6,880 nucleotides of DNA, taken from contig CANPVW010000289.1 of the NCBI GenBank assembly GCA_947581745.1, positions 1 to 6,880 of the forward strand, in the 5' to 3' direction. The stretch is from Candidatus Benthicola azotiphorus (GTDB lineage Bacteria > Gemmatimonadota > Gemmatimonadetes > Palauibacterales > Palauibacteraceae). The notes under the pieces are model-generated. The model saw nothing but the letters and a program-made list of their open reading frames with translations, was not told the origin of the DNA and did no database searches. Positions 1 to 6,227 of the stretch are shown one piece after another; position 1 is the first letter of the stretch, and every line of letters starts with the position of its first letter. The translations under genes were made by a program, and so were the position numbers.

Positions 1-410
1 GCCGTCACGCCGAGCTCCTGCAGGTAGTCCAGCTCGTCGATCACGCCCTGCAGGTCGCCGCCGTACCTGCGGAGCTGAACCGTGGTGTAGAAAGGCTGGC
101 CGGTGTCCTCGGCCCACGGCTCCTGCCGGTACCAGTCGGAGGTCCACGGTGTGGGCGCCCAGCCTGCGGGCGCGAGGGGCGGCCACGCACCCTCGATGTC
201 GTGGAGCGTCGGGTCGTTCGACGGGTCGCCGTTGCGGAAGCGCTCGACGAAGATCTGGTACCAGATCGCGTCTCCGGCCCACTCCGGCGCCTCGAGCGCG
301 GAGGTCGCCCCGTCGGCTGCGGAGGTGGGCTCGGGCGCCTCGCCGGTGCAACCCGTGAGCAGCAGCACGGCCACGACGGGAAACTTCATCGACTGAACCC
401 GCTGGAGCAT
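1..410 (-). CDS. GH13 alpha-amylase-family lipoprotein, N-terminal part (runs off left edge)
   Basis: The 5' 136 codons of a glycoside hydrolase family 13 enzyme, which cleaves or rearranges alpha-glucosidic bonds in starch-like glucans. The N-terminus MLQRVQSMK is followed by a hydrophobic run and the lipobox LLTGC (Cys21), so the protein should be lipidated. Residue +2 is Thr rather than Asp, which fits outer-membrane sorting. A low-complexity linker (about 22-42) precedes the first GH13 strand, AIWYQIFVERFRNGDPSNDP (48-67). The segment RRYGGDLQGVIDELDYLQEL (114-133) is the typical GH13 approach to barrel helix 1. The catalytic Asp/Glu/Asp residues lie outside the window, so subfamily and specificity (amylase, neopullulanase, cyclomaltodextrinase) cannot be fixed. 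The start at 410 is chosen for a GGAGGG Shine-Dalgarno 6 nt upstream; the in-frame ATG at 389 is a weaker alternative. Divergent from galK. Confidence 0.88.
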   Translation of the reverse strand, partial: MLQRVQSMKFPVVAVLLLTGCTGEAPEPTSAADGATSALEAPEWAGDAIWYQIFVERFRNGDPSNDPTLHDIEGAWPPLAPAGWAPTPWTSDWYRQEPWAEDTGQPFYTTVQLRRYGGDLQGVIDELDYLQELGVT

Positions 411-416
411 GACGGA

Positions 417-422
417 CCCTCC
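417..422 (-). promoter_or_regulatory. Ribosome binding site of the GH13 lipoprotein gene
   Basis: Read on the minus strand this is GGAGGG, 6 nt before the ATG at 410. It decides between that ATG and the in-frame ATG at 389, which has no comparable site. Confidence 0.65.
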
Positions 423-439
423 GGTTGCGTCCTTGTACC

Positions 440-455
440 TCGCGGCTTGCCGCGA
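440..455. repeat. Inverted repeat in the GH13/galK divergent intergenic region
   Basis: A perfect 6-bp inverted repeat, TCGCGG-CTTG-CCGCGA, lies between the divergent starts of the GH13 lipoprotein gene and galK. Its position would suit an operator or a small 5'-leader hairpin, but a 6-bp GC-rich repeat can also arise by chance. The rest of the 131-bp intergenic region shows no convincing -35/-10 pair on either strand. Confidence 0.3.
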
Positions 456-541
456 CAGTTTCAGACCTCGCGCAGGCCACCAAGTTGGTGATCGGGCAGG
501 CGGTGCGCGAGCGTTCCTTCAGATCTCCAGGCAGCCCGCGG

Positions 542-1711
542 ATGAAGAGCAGAGAGCGCGATCCGAAACAGGAGGCCCTCCGGTCGTTCAGGGATCGGTT
601 CGGACGCGATGCGGAGGCCACCTTCCAGGCGCCGGGCCGCGTGAACCTGATCGGCGAGCACACCGACTACAACGACGGCTTCGTTCTGCCCTGCGCGATC
701 GACTGCCGGATCGTGATCGCGGCCCGGCCGCGCGCCGACAGGCTCGTTCGCATGGTGGCCGCGAACTTCGGCGGCCAGGAATCCAGCTTCGACCTGGACG
801 AGCCCATCCTGCCGGACGCCCGCGCGCCGTGGAGCAACTACGTGCGCGGCGTGGCCGTCGCCCTGCTCGGTCGCGGTCACGCGCTCCGGGGGGTCGACAT
901 GGCGGTGGCGGGGAACGTGCCGCTCGGGGCGGGCCTGTCCTCCTCGGCGGCGCTGGAGGTGGTGACCGGCACACTGTTCAACCGGCTCAACGACCTGGCG
1001 ATCGATGGCACGACCCTGGCCCTGGTCGGCCAGCAGGCGGAAAATGAGTTCGTCGGTATCAACTGCGGCATCATGGACCAGCTGATCTCCGTCCTCGGCA
1101 AGCGCGACCACGCCCTGCTGATCGACTGCCGCAGCCTCGAGGCGCGTCCGGTTCGAATCCCGGACGGCACCAGCATCGTGATCATCAACTCCAACGTGCA
1201 ACGCGGCCTCGTGGACAGCGAGTACAACACGCGTCGGGCCCAGTGCGAAGCGGCCGCAGCCCACTTCGGGGTCGATGCCCTGCGGGACATCGACACGGCG
1301 GAATTCGAGCGGGGGCGTGCCGGCCTCGATGACGTCACCATGAGGCGAGCGCGGCACGTCATCAGCGAGAACCGGCGCACCCTGGATGCGGCCCGGGCTC
1401 TCGCGGAGGGCGATCTCACCCGGATGGGCGAGCTGATGGCCGCCTCCCACTTCTCCATGCGGGACGACTTCGAGATCACGGTTCCGTCCGTGGACCGCCT
1501 GGTCGAGATCGTCGGCGAGGTGATCGGCGCCGAAGGCGGCGTGCGGATGACGGGCGGCGGCTTCGGCGGCTGCGTGGTGGCTCTGGTTCCGGAGCCGCTG
1601 GTCGGTCCGATCCAAGCTGCGGTGGCGGAACGATATCCGGCGGTCAGTGGACTGGAGGCGACCGTGTACGTGTGCCGGGCGAGCGATGGAGCGGCCGCCG
1701 CGGCCGGCTGA
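542..1711 (+). CDS. galK: Galactokinase
   Basis: Transfers the ATP gamma-phosphate to the C1 hydroxyl of alpha-D-galactose, giving galactose-1-phosphate, the first committed step of the cytoplasmic Leloir pathway. From this ATG the protein has 389 residues, close to the usual 380-400. All GHMP-kinase motifs are present: the galactokinase signature GRVNLIGEHTDYNDG (32-46), the phosphate-binding loop GNVPLGAGLSSSAALEV (124-140) and the C-terminal GGVRMTGGGFGGC (332-344). Transition-state Arg33 and catalytic-base Asp179 (in CGIMDQ) are in place, so it should be active. The frame stays open upstream to a TTG at 425, but those 39 residues resemble nothing in the family. No strong Shine-Dalgarno precedes 542 (only AGG 10 nt upstream), so the start rests on length and homology. 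Many segments (DHALLIDCRSL, SMRDDFEITVP) match my recollection of E. coli GalK. No galT or galE is adjacent. Confidence 0.97.
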   Translation: MKSRERDPKQEALRSFRDRFGRDAEATFQAPGRVNLIGEHTDYNDGFVLPCAIDCRIVIAARPRADRLVRMVAANFGGQESSFDLDEPILPDARAPWSNYVRGVAVALLGRGHALRGVDMAVAGNVPLGAGLSSSAALEVVTGTLFNRLNDLAIDGTTLALVGQQAENEFVGINCGIMDQLISVLGKRDHALLIDCRSLEARPVRIPDGTSIVIINSNVQRGLVDSEYNTRRAQCEAAAAHFGVDALRDIDTAEFERGRAGLDDVTMRRARHVISENRRTLDAARALAEGDLTRMGELMAASHFSMRDDFEITVPSVDRLVEIVGEVIGAEGGVRMTGGGFGGCVVALVPEPLVGPIQAAVAERYPAVSGLEATVYVCRASDGAAAAAG

Positions 1712-1781
1712 TCGATGGTTGACTATCCCGGGCGCCTTGGTTTCTCTGGCGGTGATCCGAAGGACCCGACCACTGTTTTCC

Positions 1782-1787
1782 AGGAGG
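1782..1787 (+). promoter_or_regulatory. Ribosome binding site of the DUF4440-like gene
   Basis: AGGAGG, a full-consensus Shine-Dalgarno, lies 6 nt before the ATG at 1794. It rules out the much longer upstream reading frame and disfavours the GTG at 1791, which would be only 3 nt away. Confidence 0.75.
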
Positions 1788-1793
1788 CTCGTG

Positions 1794-2252
1794 ATGCGCA
1801 GGACGTTTCCCGCTCTACTCTCCCTGTTGCTCGTCGGAACGTGGTTCCAGCCCGCCCAGGCTCAGGTGCCGGAGCCGTTCAAGGACATCCTTCCCCAGTG
1901 GGCTGCCGCGTTCAACGCGGGGGATGCCGCTGCCGTCGCCTCTCTCTACGCGGAAGATGCGGTGCGCATTCCGCCCGAGGGCGAGTTGCAGAGGGGCCGG
2001 GAAGCGATCGCTGCGGACCTCGCGAACTACGCCGGCATCACCATCGAGCTGAAGGGGGTTGGCGGACTGGTTGACGGGAACACCGGTTCTCAGTGGGGCA
2101 CGTTCAAGCTCTCCGGAACCGATGAGGACGGGAACGCGGTCGAGTTCAGCGGGCGCTGGATGAACGCCCTCAAGAAGACCGCCGACGGATGGAAGATCTA
2201 CCGCGACATCTGGAACTTCGGCCCCAGCGGGGTCATGCCTCCCGCCAACTGA
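1794..2252 (+). CDS. Secreted DUF4440/SnoaL-like (NTF2-fold) protein
   Basis: A 152-residue exported protein. The start MRRTFPALLSLLLVGTWFQP is a signal peptide ending in AQA (21-23), a signal peptidase I site, so the mature protein begins near QVPEPF and is probably periplasmic. The mature part has the layout of small NTF2-like folds (DUF4440/SnoaL-like): an amphipathic helix with QWAAAFNAGDAAAVASLYAE (35-54), then DAVRIPPEG, then GREAIAADLANY (68-79), followed by beta strands with WGTFKLSG (101-108) and a closing DGWKIYRDIWNFGPS (131-145). Such domains form cone-shaped ligand pockets, and some are enzymes, but no conserved catalytic set is recognisable, so no substrate is proposed. The gene starts 82 bp after galK on the same strand, so read-through is possible, and ends just before a strong hairpin. 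Confidence 0.82.
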   Translation: MRRTFPALLSLLLVGTWFQPAQAQVPEPFKDILPQWAAAFNAGDAAAVASLYAEDAVRIPPEGELQRGREAIAADLANYAGITIELKGVGGLVDGNTGSQWGTFKLSGTDEDGNAVEFSGRWMNALKKTADGWKIYRDIWNFGPSGVMPPAN

Positions 2253-2292
2253 CGGCCGAGTCCGCCAGGGATCGGCGCAGGCTCTTTCCAAC

Positions 2293-2325
2293 CGAAGTGC
2301 CCGGCCTGTTGGGCCGGGCACTTCG
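2293..2325 (+). terminator. Strong hairpin, probable transcription terminator
   Basis: A perfect 14-bp stem (2293-2306 pairing with 2312-2325) with the 5-nt loop TGTTG, starting 40 nt after the stop of the DUF4440-like gene. No U-tract follows on either strand, so it is not a canonical E. coli-type terminator. The position and the uninterrupted stem still suggest a terminator or a 3'-end stabiliser, as is common in high-GC genomes. Confidence 0.6.
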
Positions 2326-2373
2326 TCATCGGGGAGCGATCCGCGGCAGGGCGCGCCACTGCTCCCGTGCGAC

Positions 2374-2391
2374 CTCAGGCGTGCGCCTGAG
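2374..2391. repeat. 18-bp hyphenated palindrome upstream of the DUF454 gene
   Basis: CTCAGGCG-TG-CGCCTGAG is a perfect 8-bp inverted repeat with a 2-bp spacer, 80 bp before the first possible start of the DUF454 gene. The tight spacer suits a dimeric repressor or activator site better than an RNA hairpin. A weak -10-like TATTCT follows at 2404-2409, but no -35 match was found at the right distance. A regulatory role is inferred from position and symmetry only. Confidence 0.35.
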
Positions 2392-2470
2392 TCTCCGGCC
2401 GACTATTCTCACCCCCCGGCGGAACGCGGGCGGCGTTCGTGGACCCGCGACTCGAAAATGAACACGGCGA

Positions 2471-2971
2471 ATGAGGAACGCGGATCCAGGGATGAGCGTG
2501 GACGAGATCGACACTGACAGCCAGCGAGACGCCCGCCTCGTGCCACAGCCGGGCGCGTCCGTCCTGCCGGGCCGATCGGTCCGCCGGTGGCTCTTCCTGC
2601 TGCTCGGACTGCTGTCCGTGGGGCTCGGATTCATCGGGGTCTTCGTGCCCGGCTTGCCGACCACGGTCTTCCTGATCCTGGCCTCGTACTTCTTCACCCG
2701 CAGCTGTCCGTGGCTCGAGTCCAAGCTCGTTCGCAGCCGCATCTTCCGGCCGTATCTGAAGTACCTGGATGGAGAGCGGGCGATGCCTCTGCGGGCCCGG
2801 CTCACGACGATCGCGATGATCTGGGCCGCCGTGGGCTCGAGCTTCCTGCTCATGGGCGCGAAGGGTGCCCTGGCGCCGTGGTTCGTGGCGGTCGTGGGCG
2901 GAGCCGCCGTGGTGGGCTCGGTGGTGGTCGCCTTCGTGTTCAGGGAGCGGCGTTCCGGCGGAGAAGGCTGA
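2471..2971 (+). CDS. DUF454 family inner-membrane protein (YbaN-like)
   Basis: A 166-residue integral membrane protein of the DUF454 family, typified by E. coli YbaN, whose function is not established. After a charged, probably cytoplasmic N-terminal stretch (1-38) come a hydrophobic segment (about 39-58), the family signature VPGLPTTVFLILASYFFTRS (59-78) followed by CPWLESKL, a charged connecting region containing YLKYLDGERAMPLRAR (95-110), and two more hydrophobic segments (about 111-129 and 134-157). The tail RERRSGGEG is positively charged. The start is uncertain. ATG 2471 gives the longest form but has no Shine-Dalgarno. In-frame ATG 2492 has AGGG touching it, and GTG 2498 has the same AGGG at a good 6-nt distance. 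All choices keep the whole DUF454 core. The hairpin at 2293-2325 separates it from the upstream gene, so it is probably transcribed alone. Confidence 0.85.
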   Translation: MRNADPGMSVDEIDTDSQRDARLVPQPGASVLPGRSVRRWLFLLLGLLSVGLGFIGVFVPGLPTTVFLILASYFFTRSCPWLESKLVRSRIFRPYLKYLDGERAMPLRARLTTIAMIWAAVGSSFLLMGAKGALAPWFVAVVGGAAVVGSVVVAFVFRERRSGGEG

Positions 2972-2978
2972 GCGGGCG

Positions 2979-3006
2979 GGACCGGCCGCGGGACAGCGAC
3001 CGGTCC
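2979..3006 (+). terminator. Possible terminator hairpin after the DUF454 gene
   Basis: GGACCGG (2979-2985) can pair with CCGGTCC (3000-3006), giving a 7-bp GC-rich stem with a 14-nt loop, followed by only three T (3007-3009). It lies in the 54-bp gap between two convergent genes, where a terminator is expected. The large loop and short T-run keep this tentative. Confidence 0.4.
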
Positions 3007-3025
3007 TTTCGCCGCGCTCGGACAG

Positions 3026-3451
3026 TCACATGGATCGAGCGATCTCGCTGGTGCTCCGTGCTACCAGACTCGAGTACTCCTCCTGGATCTTCTCGGCGGC
3101 CTCCTCGCCGCCCTCACGCTCGACGAACGCCTGCCACCACGTCACGCTGTCCGGGGAGCGACGCCACTCCATGCTGGACGGTCCATCCTTCATGTGCCAG
3201 ATGATGGTGAGGTCCCACTCTCCGGTCTCATTCCACAGCAGCATCACGGGGGTCGGCGTTCCAGCGGCCTCGCCGGCCGGCATGTAATGCTCTTCGATGA
3301 TGCGGCGGGCGTCGTCCGCCTTCCCGTTGTAGTAGTCGACCTGAACGATCCTGTACCAGTCTGCGCCCTCCCACTTCTGGGCCTCCTGGGCCCCGGCGCG
3401 GGACGGAATGGTGAACAGGCACACGAGTACGGCGGCCAGAACGAATCGCAT
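3026..3451 (-). CDS. Small secreted protein of unknown function
   Basis: A 141-residue exported protein whose family I do not recognise. MRFVLAAVLVCLFTIPSRAGA is a signal peptide ending in an AxA site (A19-G20-A21), so the mature protein should start near QEAQKWEG. The mature domain is rich in aromatic and acidic residues: DWYRIVQVDYYNGKADDARR (31-50), PVMLLWNETGEWDLTIIWHM (68-87) and a helical C-terminus with WWQAFVEREGGEEAAEKIQE (105-124). The alternation of strand-like and helical segments could be a ferredoxin-like dimeric alpha/beta barrel, but this is a guess from pattern. The start at 3451 is supported by GGGAGG 4 nt upstream and by the signal peptide; the frame stays open to a TTG at 3532, which appears to be promoter rather than coding. 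It is convergent with the DUF454 gene and divergent from the kinase gene. Confidence 0.78.
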   Translation of the reverse strand: MRFVLAAVLVCLFTIPSRAGAQEAQKWEGADWYRIVQVDYYNGKADDARRIIEEHYMPAGEAAGTPTPVMLLWNETGEWDLTIIWHMKDGPSSMEWRRSPDSVTWWQAFVEREGGEEAAEKIQEEYSSLVARSTSEIARSM

Positions 3452-3455
3452 GAAG

Positions 3456-3461
3456 CCTCCC
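3456..3461 (-). promoter_or_regulatory. Ribosome binding site of the small secreted protein gene
   Basis: GGGAGG read on the minus strand, 4 nt before the ATG at 3451. It places translation start at the signal peptide Met rather than at codons further upstream. Confidence 0.65.
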
Positions 3462-3503
3462 GGGTGTGGTGCGGGTGTGATGGTGTCGCAGTCTCGGACC
3501 ACC

Positions 3504-3532
3504 AGCATCCGAAGGAACCGTCTTTCCGTCAA
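3504..3532 (-). promoter_or_regulatory. Possible sigma-70-type promoter for the small secreted protein gene
   Basis: On the minus strand, TTGACG (3532-3527; five of six matches to the -35 consensus) is followed after 17 nt by GATGCT (3509-3504; three of six to the -10). Transcription would begin near 3497 and leave a leader of about 45 nt. The -35 and spacing are good but the -10 is poor. Confidence 0.3.
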
Positions 3533-3566
3533 GGGGAGCTGGCGAATCTGCCCGGCTTGCGGAGAA

Positions 3567-3596
3567 GCGATCGCGCGGCCTCGAGGTCCCGGGACC
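3567..3596. repeat. Cluster of three palindromes in the divergent intergenic region
   Basis: Three perfect palindromes lie within 30 bp: GCGATCGC (3567-3574), CCTCGAGG (3579-3586) and GGTCCCGGGACC (3585-3596), the last two overlapping by 2 bp. They sit between the divergent starts of the small secreted protein gene (3451) and the kinase gene (3657). This would be a natural place for a shared operator, but short GC-rich palindromes are frequent at this composition. Confidence 0.3.
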
Positions 3597-3644
3597 CTTC
3601 TGGCCTGATCCTCAGCCGACCTCTAGGTTGATTCATTCCCCCCG

Positions 3645-3650
3645 GGTGAG
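3645..3650 (+). promoter_or_regulatory. Ribosome binding site of the Ser/Thr kinase gene
   Basis: GGTGAG, a near-consensus Shine-Dalgarno, lies 6 nt before the ATG at 3657 and supports that start. Confidence 0.5.
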
Positions 3651-3656
3651 TGCAAG

Positions 3657-6227
3657 ATGAGCGATGTCGCTAATCGCCTGGAAAAGGCGCTGACCGGCCG
3701 CTACGCCATCGGGCGAGAGCTTGGAAGCGGCGGAATGGCCGTGGTGTTTCTCGCGGAGGATCTGAGGCACCGACGGAAGGTCGCGATCAAGGTGCTGCAC
3801 CCGGAGCTCGCCGCCGTCGTCGGCACCGAGCGTTTTCTGCGCGAGATCGATACAATCGCCGGGCTGGCTCACCCCAACATCCTCCCGCTGCATGACTCCG
3901 GAACTGCAGACGGGCTCCTTTACTACACGATGCCGTTCGTCGACGGCGAGTCGCTGCGCCAGCGCCTCGACCGCGAAGGACAGCTACCGCTCGACGAGGC
4001 CCTGCAGATCACCCGGCAGGTCGCTGACGCCATCGCGCACGCTCACCGGGTGGGTATCGTCCACAGGGATCTGAAGCCGGCCAACATCCTGTTCGAGGCA
4101 GGCCACGCCGTCGTGGCGGACTTCGGTATCGCGCGGGTCGTTACGGCGGCCGATGGCGACCGGCTGACGAAGACGGGAATCGCTCACGGAACGCCGAGCT
4201 ACATGAGTCCGGAGCAAGCCGGGGGGGCAACGGAAGTCGACGGACGGTCGGATATCTACGCGCTGGCCTGCGTGTTGTACGAGATGCTGGCGGGCGAGCC
4301 ACCCTTCACGGGATCCAACGCGCAGGTAGTGGCCTCGCGTGTCCTCACCGAAGAGCCCGAAAAACTGACGCTGCGTCGACCGACCGTACCGGTCCGGGTG
4401 GAGACGGCCGTACACAGAGCGCTGCAGAAACTGCCCGCAGACCGTTTCAGGTCGGTCGAGCAGTTCGTTGCGGAGCTGGACACCACGATACCGTTTGCCT
4501 CTCCCTCGACCACCGCGCGAGGGTTCCTTCCGTCTCGATGGCTGCCATGGGCGCTCGCCACCTTTGCCGTGGCCTGGGCGGTCTGGGCTCAGCTCCGGTC
4601 TCCCCCGGCGGTGCCGACGACGCGGATCCAGATCACACTGTCCGGCCTGACCCCCGGACCCGCGGCAGGCACCAACTTCGACGTATCGGACGACGGTCGG
4701 CTGATCGTGTATCGAGGCGACGAGGGAAACCTGATGCTGAAGCGGATGGGCGAGCTCGGGGCCAGAAGTCTTCTGATGGAAGGCAATCCACGAAGCCCCA
4801 GCTTCTCGCCCGACGGACGGGCCGTGGCCTATTACGATGACGCGCTCCGCTCTATTGGGATTGAAGGCGGACCCGCGATCGACATCGCCGATGCCGGTTG
4901 GCCGGGGGTGGATTGGTCTGACGACGGCTTCATCTATTTCACGAACCCCGACGGAGGGATCGCACGGGTTCTGGCCAGCGGTGGCGCGACCGAGGCGCTG
5001 ACCACCCCGAATACTCAGTTGGAGTACCAGCACCGCTATCCGTCCGCCCTTCCCGGTGGCAACGGTGTCGTATTCACGATCTACCGGTGGCCGCAACTCC
5101 GCAGCGAGATCGCTACGCTGGACCTGGAGACGGGAGAGGTGAAGATCCTCTTCCGTGGCGTCGAGGCCCAGTATGCGAGCAGCGGTCATCTGCTCTACCG
5201 GCGCAGCGACGGGGCCCTTCTCGCGGTGCCGTTCGACCCCGACCGACTGGCGGTCGTGGGAGCGCCGATGCCGGCGGCCGAGGATCTGACCGACGATTTC
5301 CGCGTGTCGTCTGCCGGGGCGTTGCTGTACGTGGCGCGCACCGGCTCGCGGCGCCTGGTACTGAGGGATCGAGCGGGAAGCGAAGAGCTGGTCGTGGACC
5401 ACGCCTCGAGCGTTGAATTTCCGCGAGTTTCGCCGGATGGGCGGCGGCTCGCCCTCCAGATCTCGAGTGTCGACGGCATCGACATCTGGACCTACGGCCT
5501 CGCGGACGGAGTCTTCACCCGGCTGACGTTCGACGGCGACAACATCTACCCGGCGTGGAGCGCCGACGGTCGATTCGTCCTGTTCGCGCGAGCCGAGACG
5601 GGTGCTCCAGGAGGAAACTGGTCGTTTTTCAGGGTGCAATCCGACGGCGCCGGCAGCCCGGAGCGAGTTCTGAACGGGGCCGGATCGCAGGTCGAGATCG
5701 TCGAACTGCCGGATAAGTCCGGCATCGTATACCGCGAGGGGGACGTGGCCCGAGGTCAGGGTGCGGACATCTTCTCGGTCGCTGCCGGATCGGCTGAACC
5801 CCGACGCGTGGCTGCGACGCGATTCACCGAGCAGGCTCCGGCCGTCTCGCCGGACTCCCGCTGGATCGCTTACGTGTCGAATGAGTCGGGGAGGGCTGAG
5901 GTGTACGTGCGTCCGATCGTCGGAGACGGAGGTCGGCGGCAGATCTCGAGCGATGGCGGCCTTGAGCCGGTCTGGGCGCACAATGGACGGGAGCTCTTCT
6001 ACAGGACCGGCGATAGTCTCACGGCCGCCGATGTGCGGTTGGCGCCGGCGTTCGCCGTGCTCGGCCACCGGAACCTCTTCGACGCGAGCCTCACCGCGTC
6101 ATCCGTTTCACACGCCGCTTACGATGTACTTCCCGACGACGAGCGATTCGTCTTCGTCAGCGCGAGCGGCGAGAACAGGCAGATGGTGCTCGTGACGAGC
6201 TTCTTCGACGAGCTGAGGGGCCGCTAG
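3657..6227 (+). CDS. Membrane Ser/Thr protein kinase with C-terminal PD40/TolB-like beta-propeller
   Basis: An 856-residue Hanks-type (PknB-like) kinase that should phosphorylate Ser/Thr in cytoplasmic proteins in response to a signal sensed outside the membrane. The kinase domain (about 16-275) is complete: Gly-rich loop LGSGGMAVVF (22-31), catalytic Lys45 in VAIKVL, helix-C Glu63, HRDLKPAN (136-143) with catalytic Asp138, DFG (155-157), and activation segment GTPSYMSPEQ (178-187) with Thr171, Thr173 and Thr179 as possible autophosphorylation sites. One membrane helix follows (about 294-312). The remaining ~540 residues contain PD40-type blade motifs, including FSPDGRAVAYY (383-393), VSPDGRRLAL (591-600), WSADGRFVLFA (634-644) and VSPDSRWIAYVS (730-741), consistent with a periplasmic TolB-like propeller that binds a ligand or protein. 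No phosphatase or regulator gene is adjacent. All catalytic residues are present, so activity is expected; the ligand and targets are unknown. The start follows a GGTGAG ribosome binding site. Confidence 0.95.
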   Translation: MSDVANRLEKALTGRYAIGRELGSGGMAVVFLAEDLRHRRKVAIKVLHPELAAVVGTERFLREIDTIAGLAHPNILPLHDSGTADGLLYYTMPFVDGESLRQRLDREGQLPLDEALQITRQVADAIAHAHRVGIVHRDLKPANILFEAGHAVVADFGIARVVTAADGDRLTKTGIAHGTPSYMSPEQAGGATEVDGRSDIYALACVLYEMLAGEPPFTGSNAQVVASRVLTEEPEKLTLRRPTVPVRVETAVHRALQKLPADRFRSVEQFVAELDTTIPFASPSTTARGFLPSRWLPWALATFAVAWAVWAQLRSPPAVPTTRIQITLSGLTPGPAAGTNFDVSDDGRLIVYRGDEGNLMLKRMGELGARSLLMEGNPRSPSFSPDGRAVAYYDDALRSIGIEGGPAIDIADAGWPGVDWSDDGFIYFTNPDGGIARVLASGGATEALTTPNTQLEYQHRYPSALPGGNGVVFTIYRWPQLRSEIATLDLETGEVKILFRGVEAQYASSGHLLYRRSDGALLAVPFDPDRLAVVGAPMPAAEDLTDDFRVSSAGALLYVARTGSRRLVLRDRAGSEELVVDHASSVEFPRVSPDGRRLALQISSVDGIDIWTYGLADGVFTRLTFDGDNIYPAWSADGRFVLFARAETGAPGGNWSFFRVQSDGAGSPERVLNGAGSQVEIVELPDKSGIVYREGDVARGQGADIFSVAAGSAEPRRVAATRFTEQAPAVSPDSRWIAYVSNESGRAEVYVRPIVGDGGRRQISSDGGLEPVWAHNGRELFYRTGDSLTAADVRLAPAFAVLGHRNLFDASLTASSVSHAAYDVLPDDERFVFVSASGENRQMVLVTSFFDELRGR

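Noticed and set aside
252..267. A perfect 16-bp palindrome, GATCTGGTACCAGATC.
   Set aside because: It encodes the conserved GH13 motif IWYQI on the minus strand (ATC TGG TAC CAG ATC), so the symmetry follows from codon choice in a conserved protein segment.
1147..1172. A tRNA-like 3' end: a stem TCCGG/CCGGA around TTCGAATC followed by CGGCACCA.
   Set aside because: It lies inside the intact, conserved galK reading frame. The loop is 8 rather than 7 nt, and I found no matching acceptor 5' strand, D-arm or anticodon arm upstream.
461..1615. A 384-residue open frame on the minus strand opposite galK.
   Set aside because: It is antisense to a fully conserved galactokinase, rich in His/Arg/Ala with no known motif. 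Long antisense frames are expected at this GC content.
1719..1747. A possible promoter before the DUF4440-like gene: TTGACT followed after 17 nt by TTCTCT.
   Set aside because: The -35 is good, but the -10 matches only two of six consensus bases, too weak to list as a feature; read-through from galK is equally possible.
3194..3631. A 145-residue plus-strand frame overlapping the small secreted protein gene.
   Set aside because: It has no signal peptide or domain. The minus-strand frame has a clear signal peptide, an AxA site and a ribosome binding site.
3984..6068. A 694-residue open frame on the minus strand opposite the kinase gene.
   Set aside because: It is a compositional shadow: no recognisable domain, Arg/Pro/Gly-rich sequence, and the opposite strand carries a complete, well-conserved kinase.
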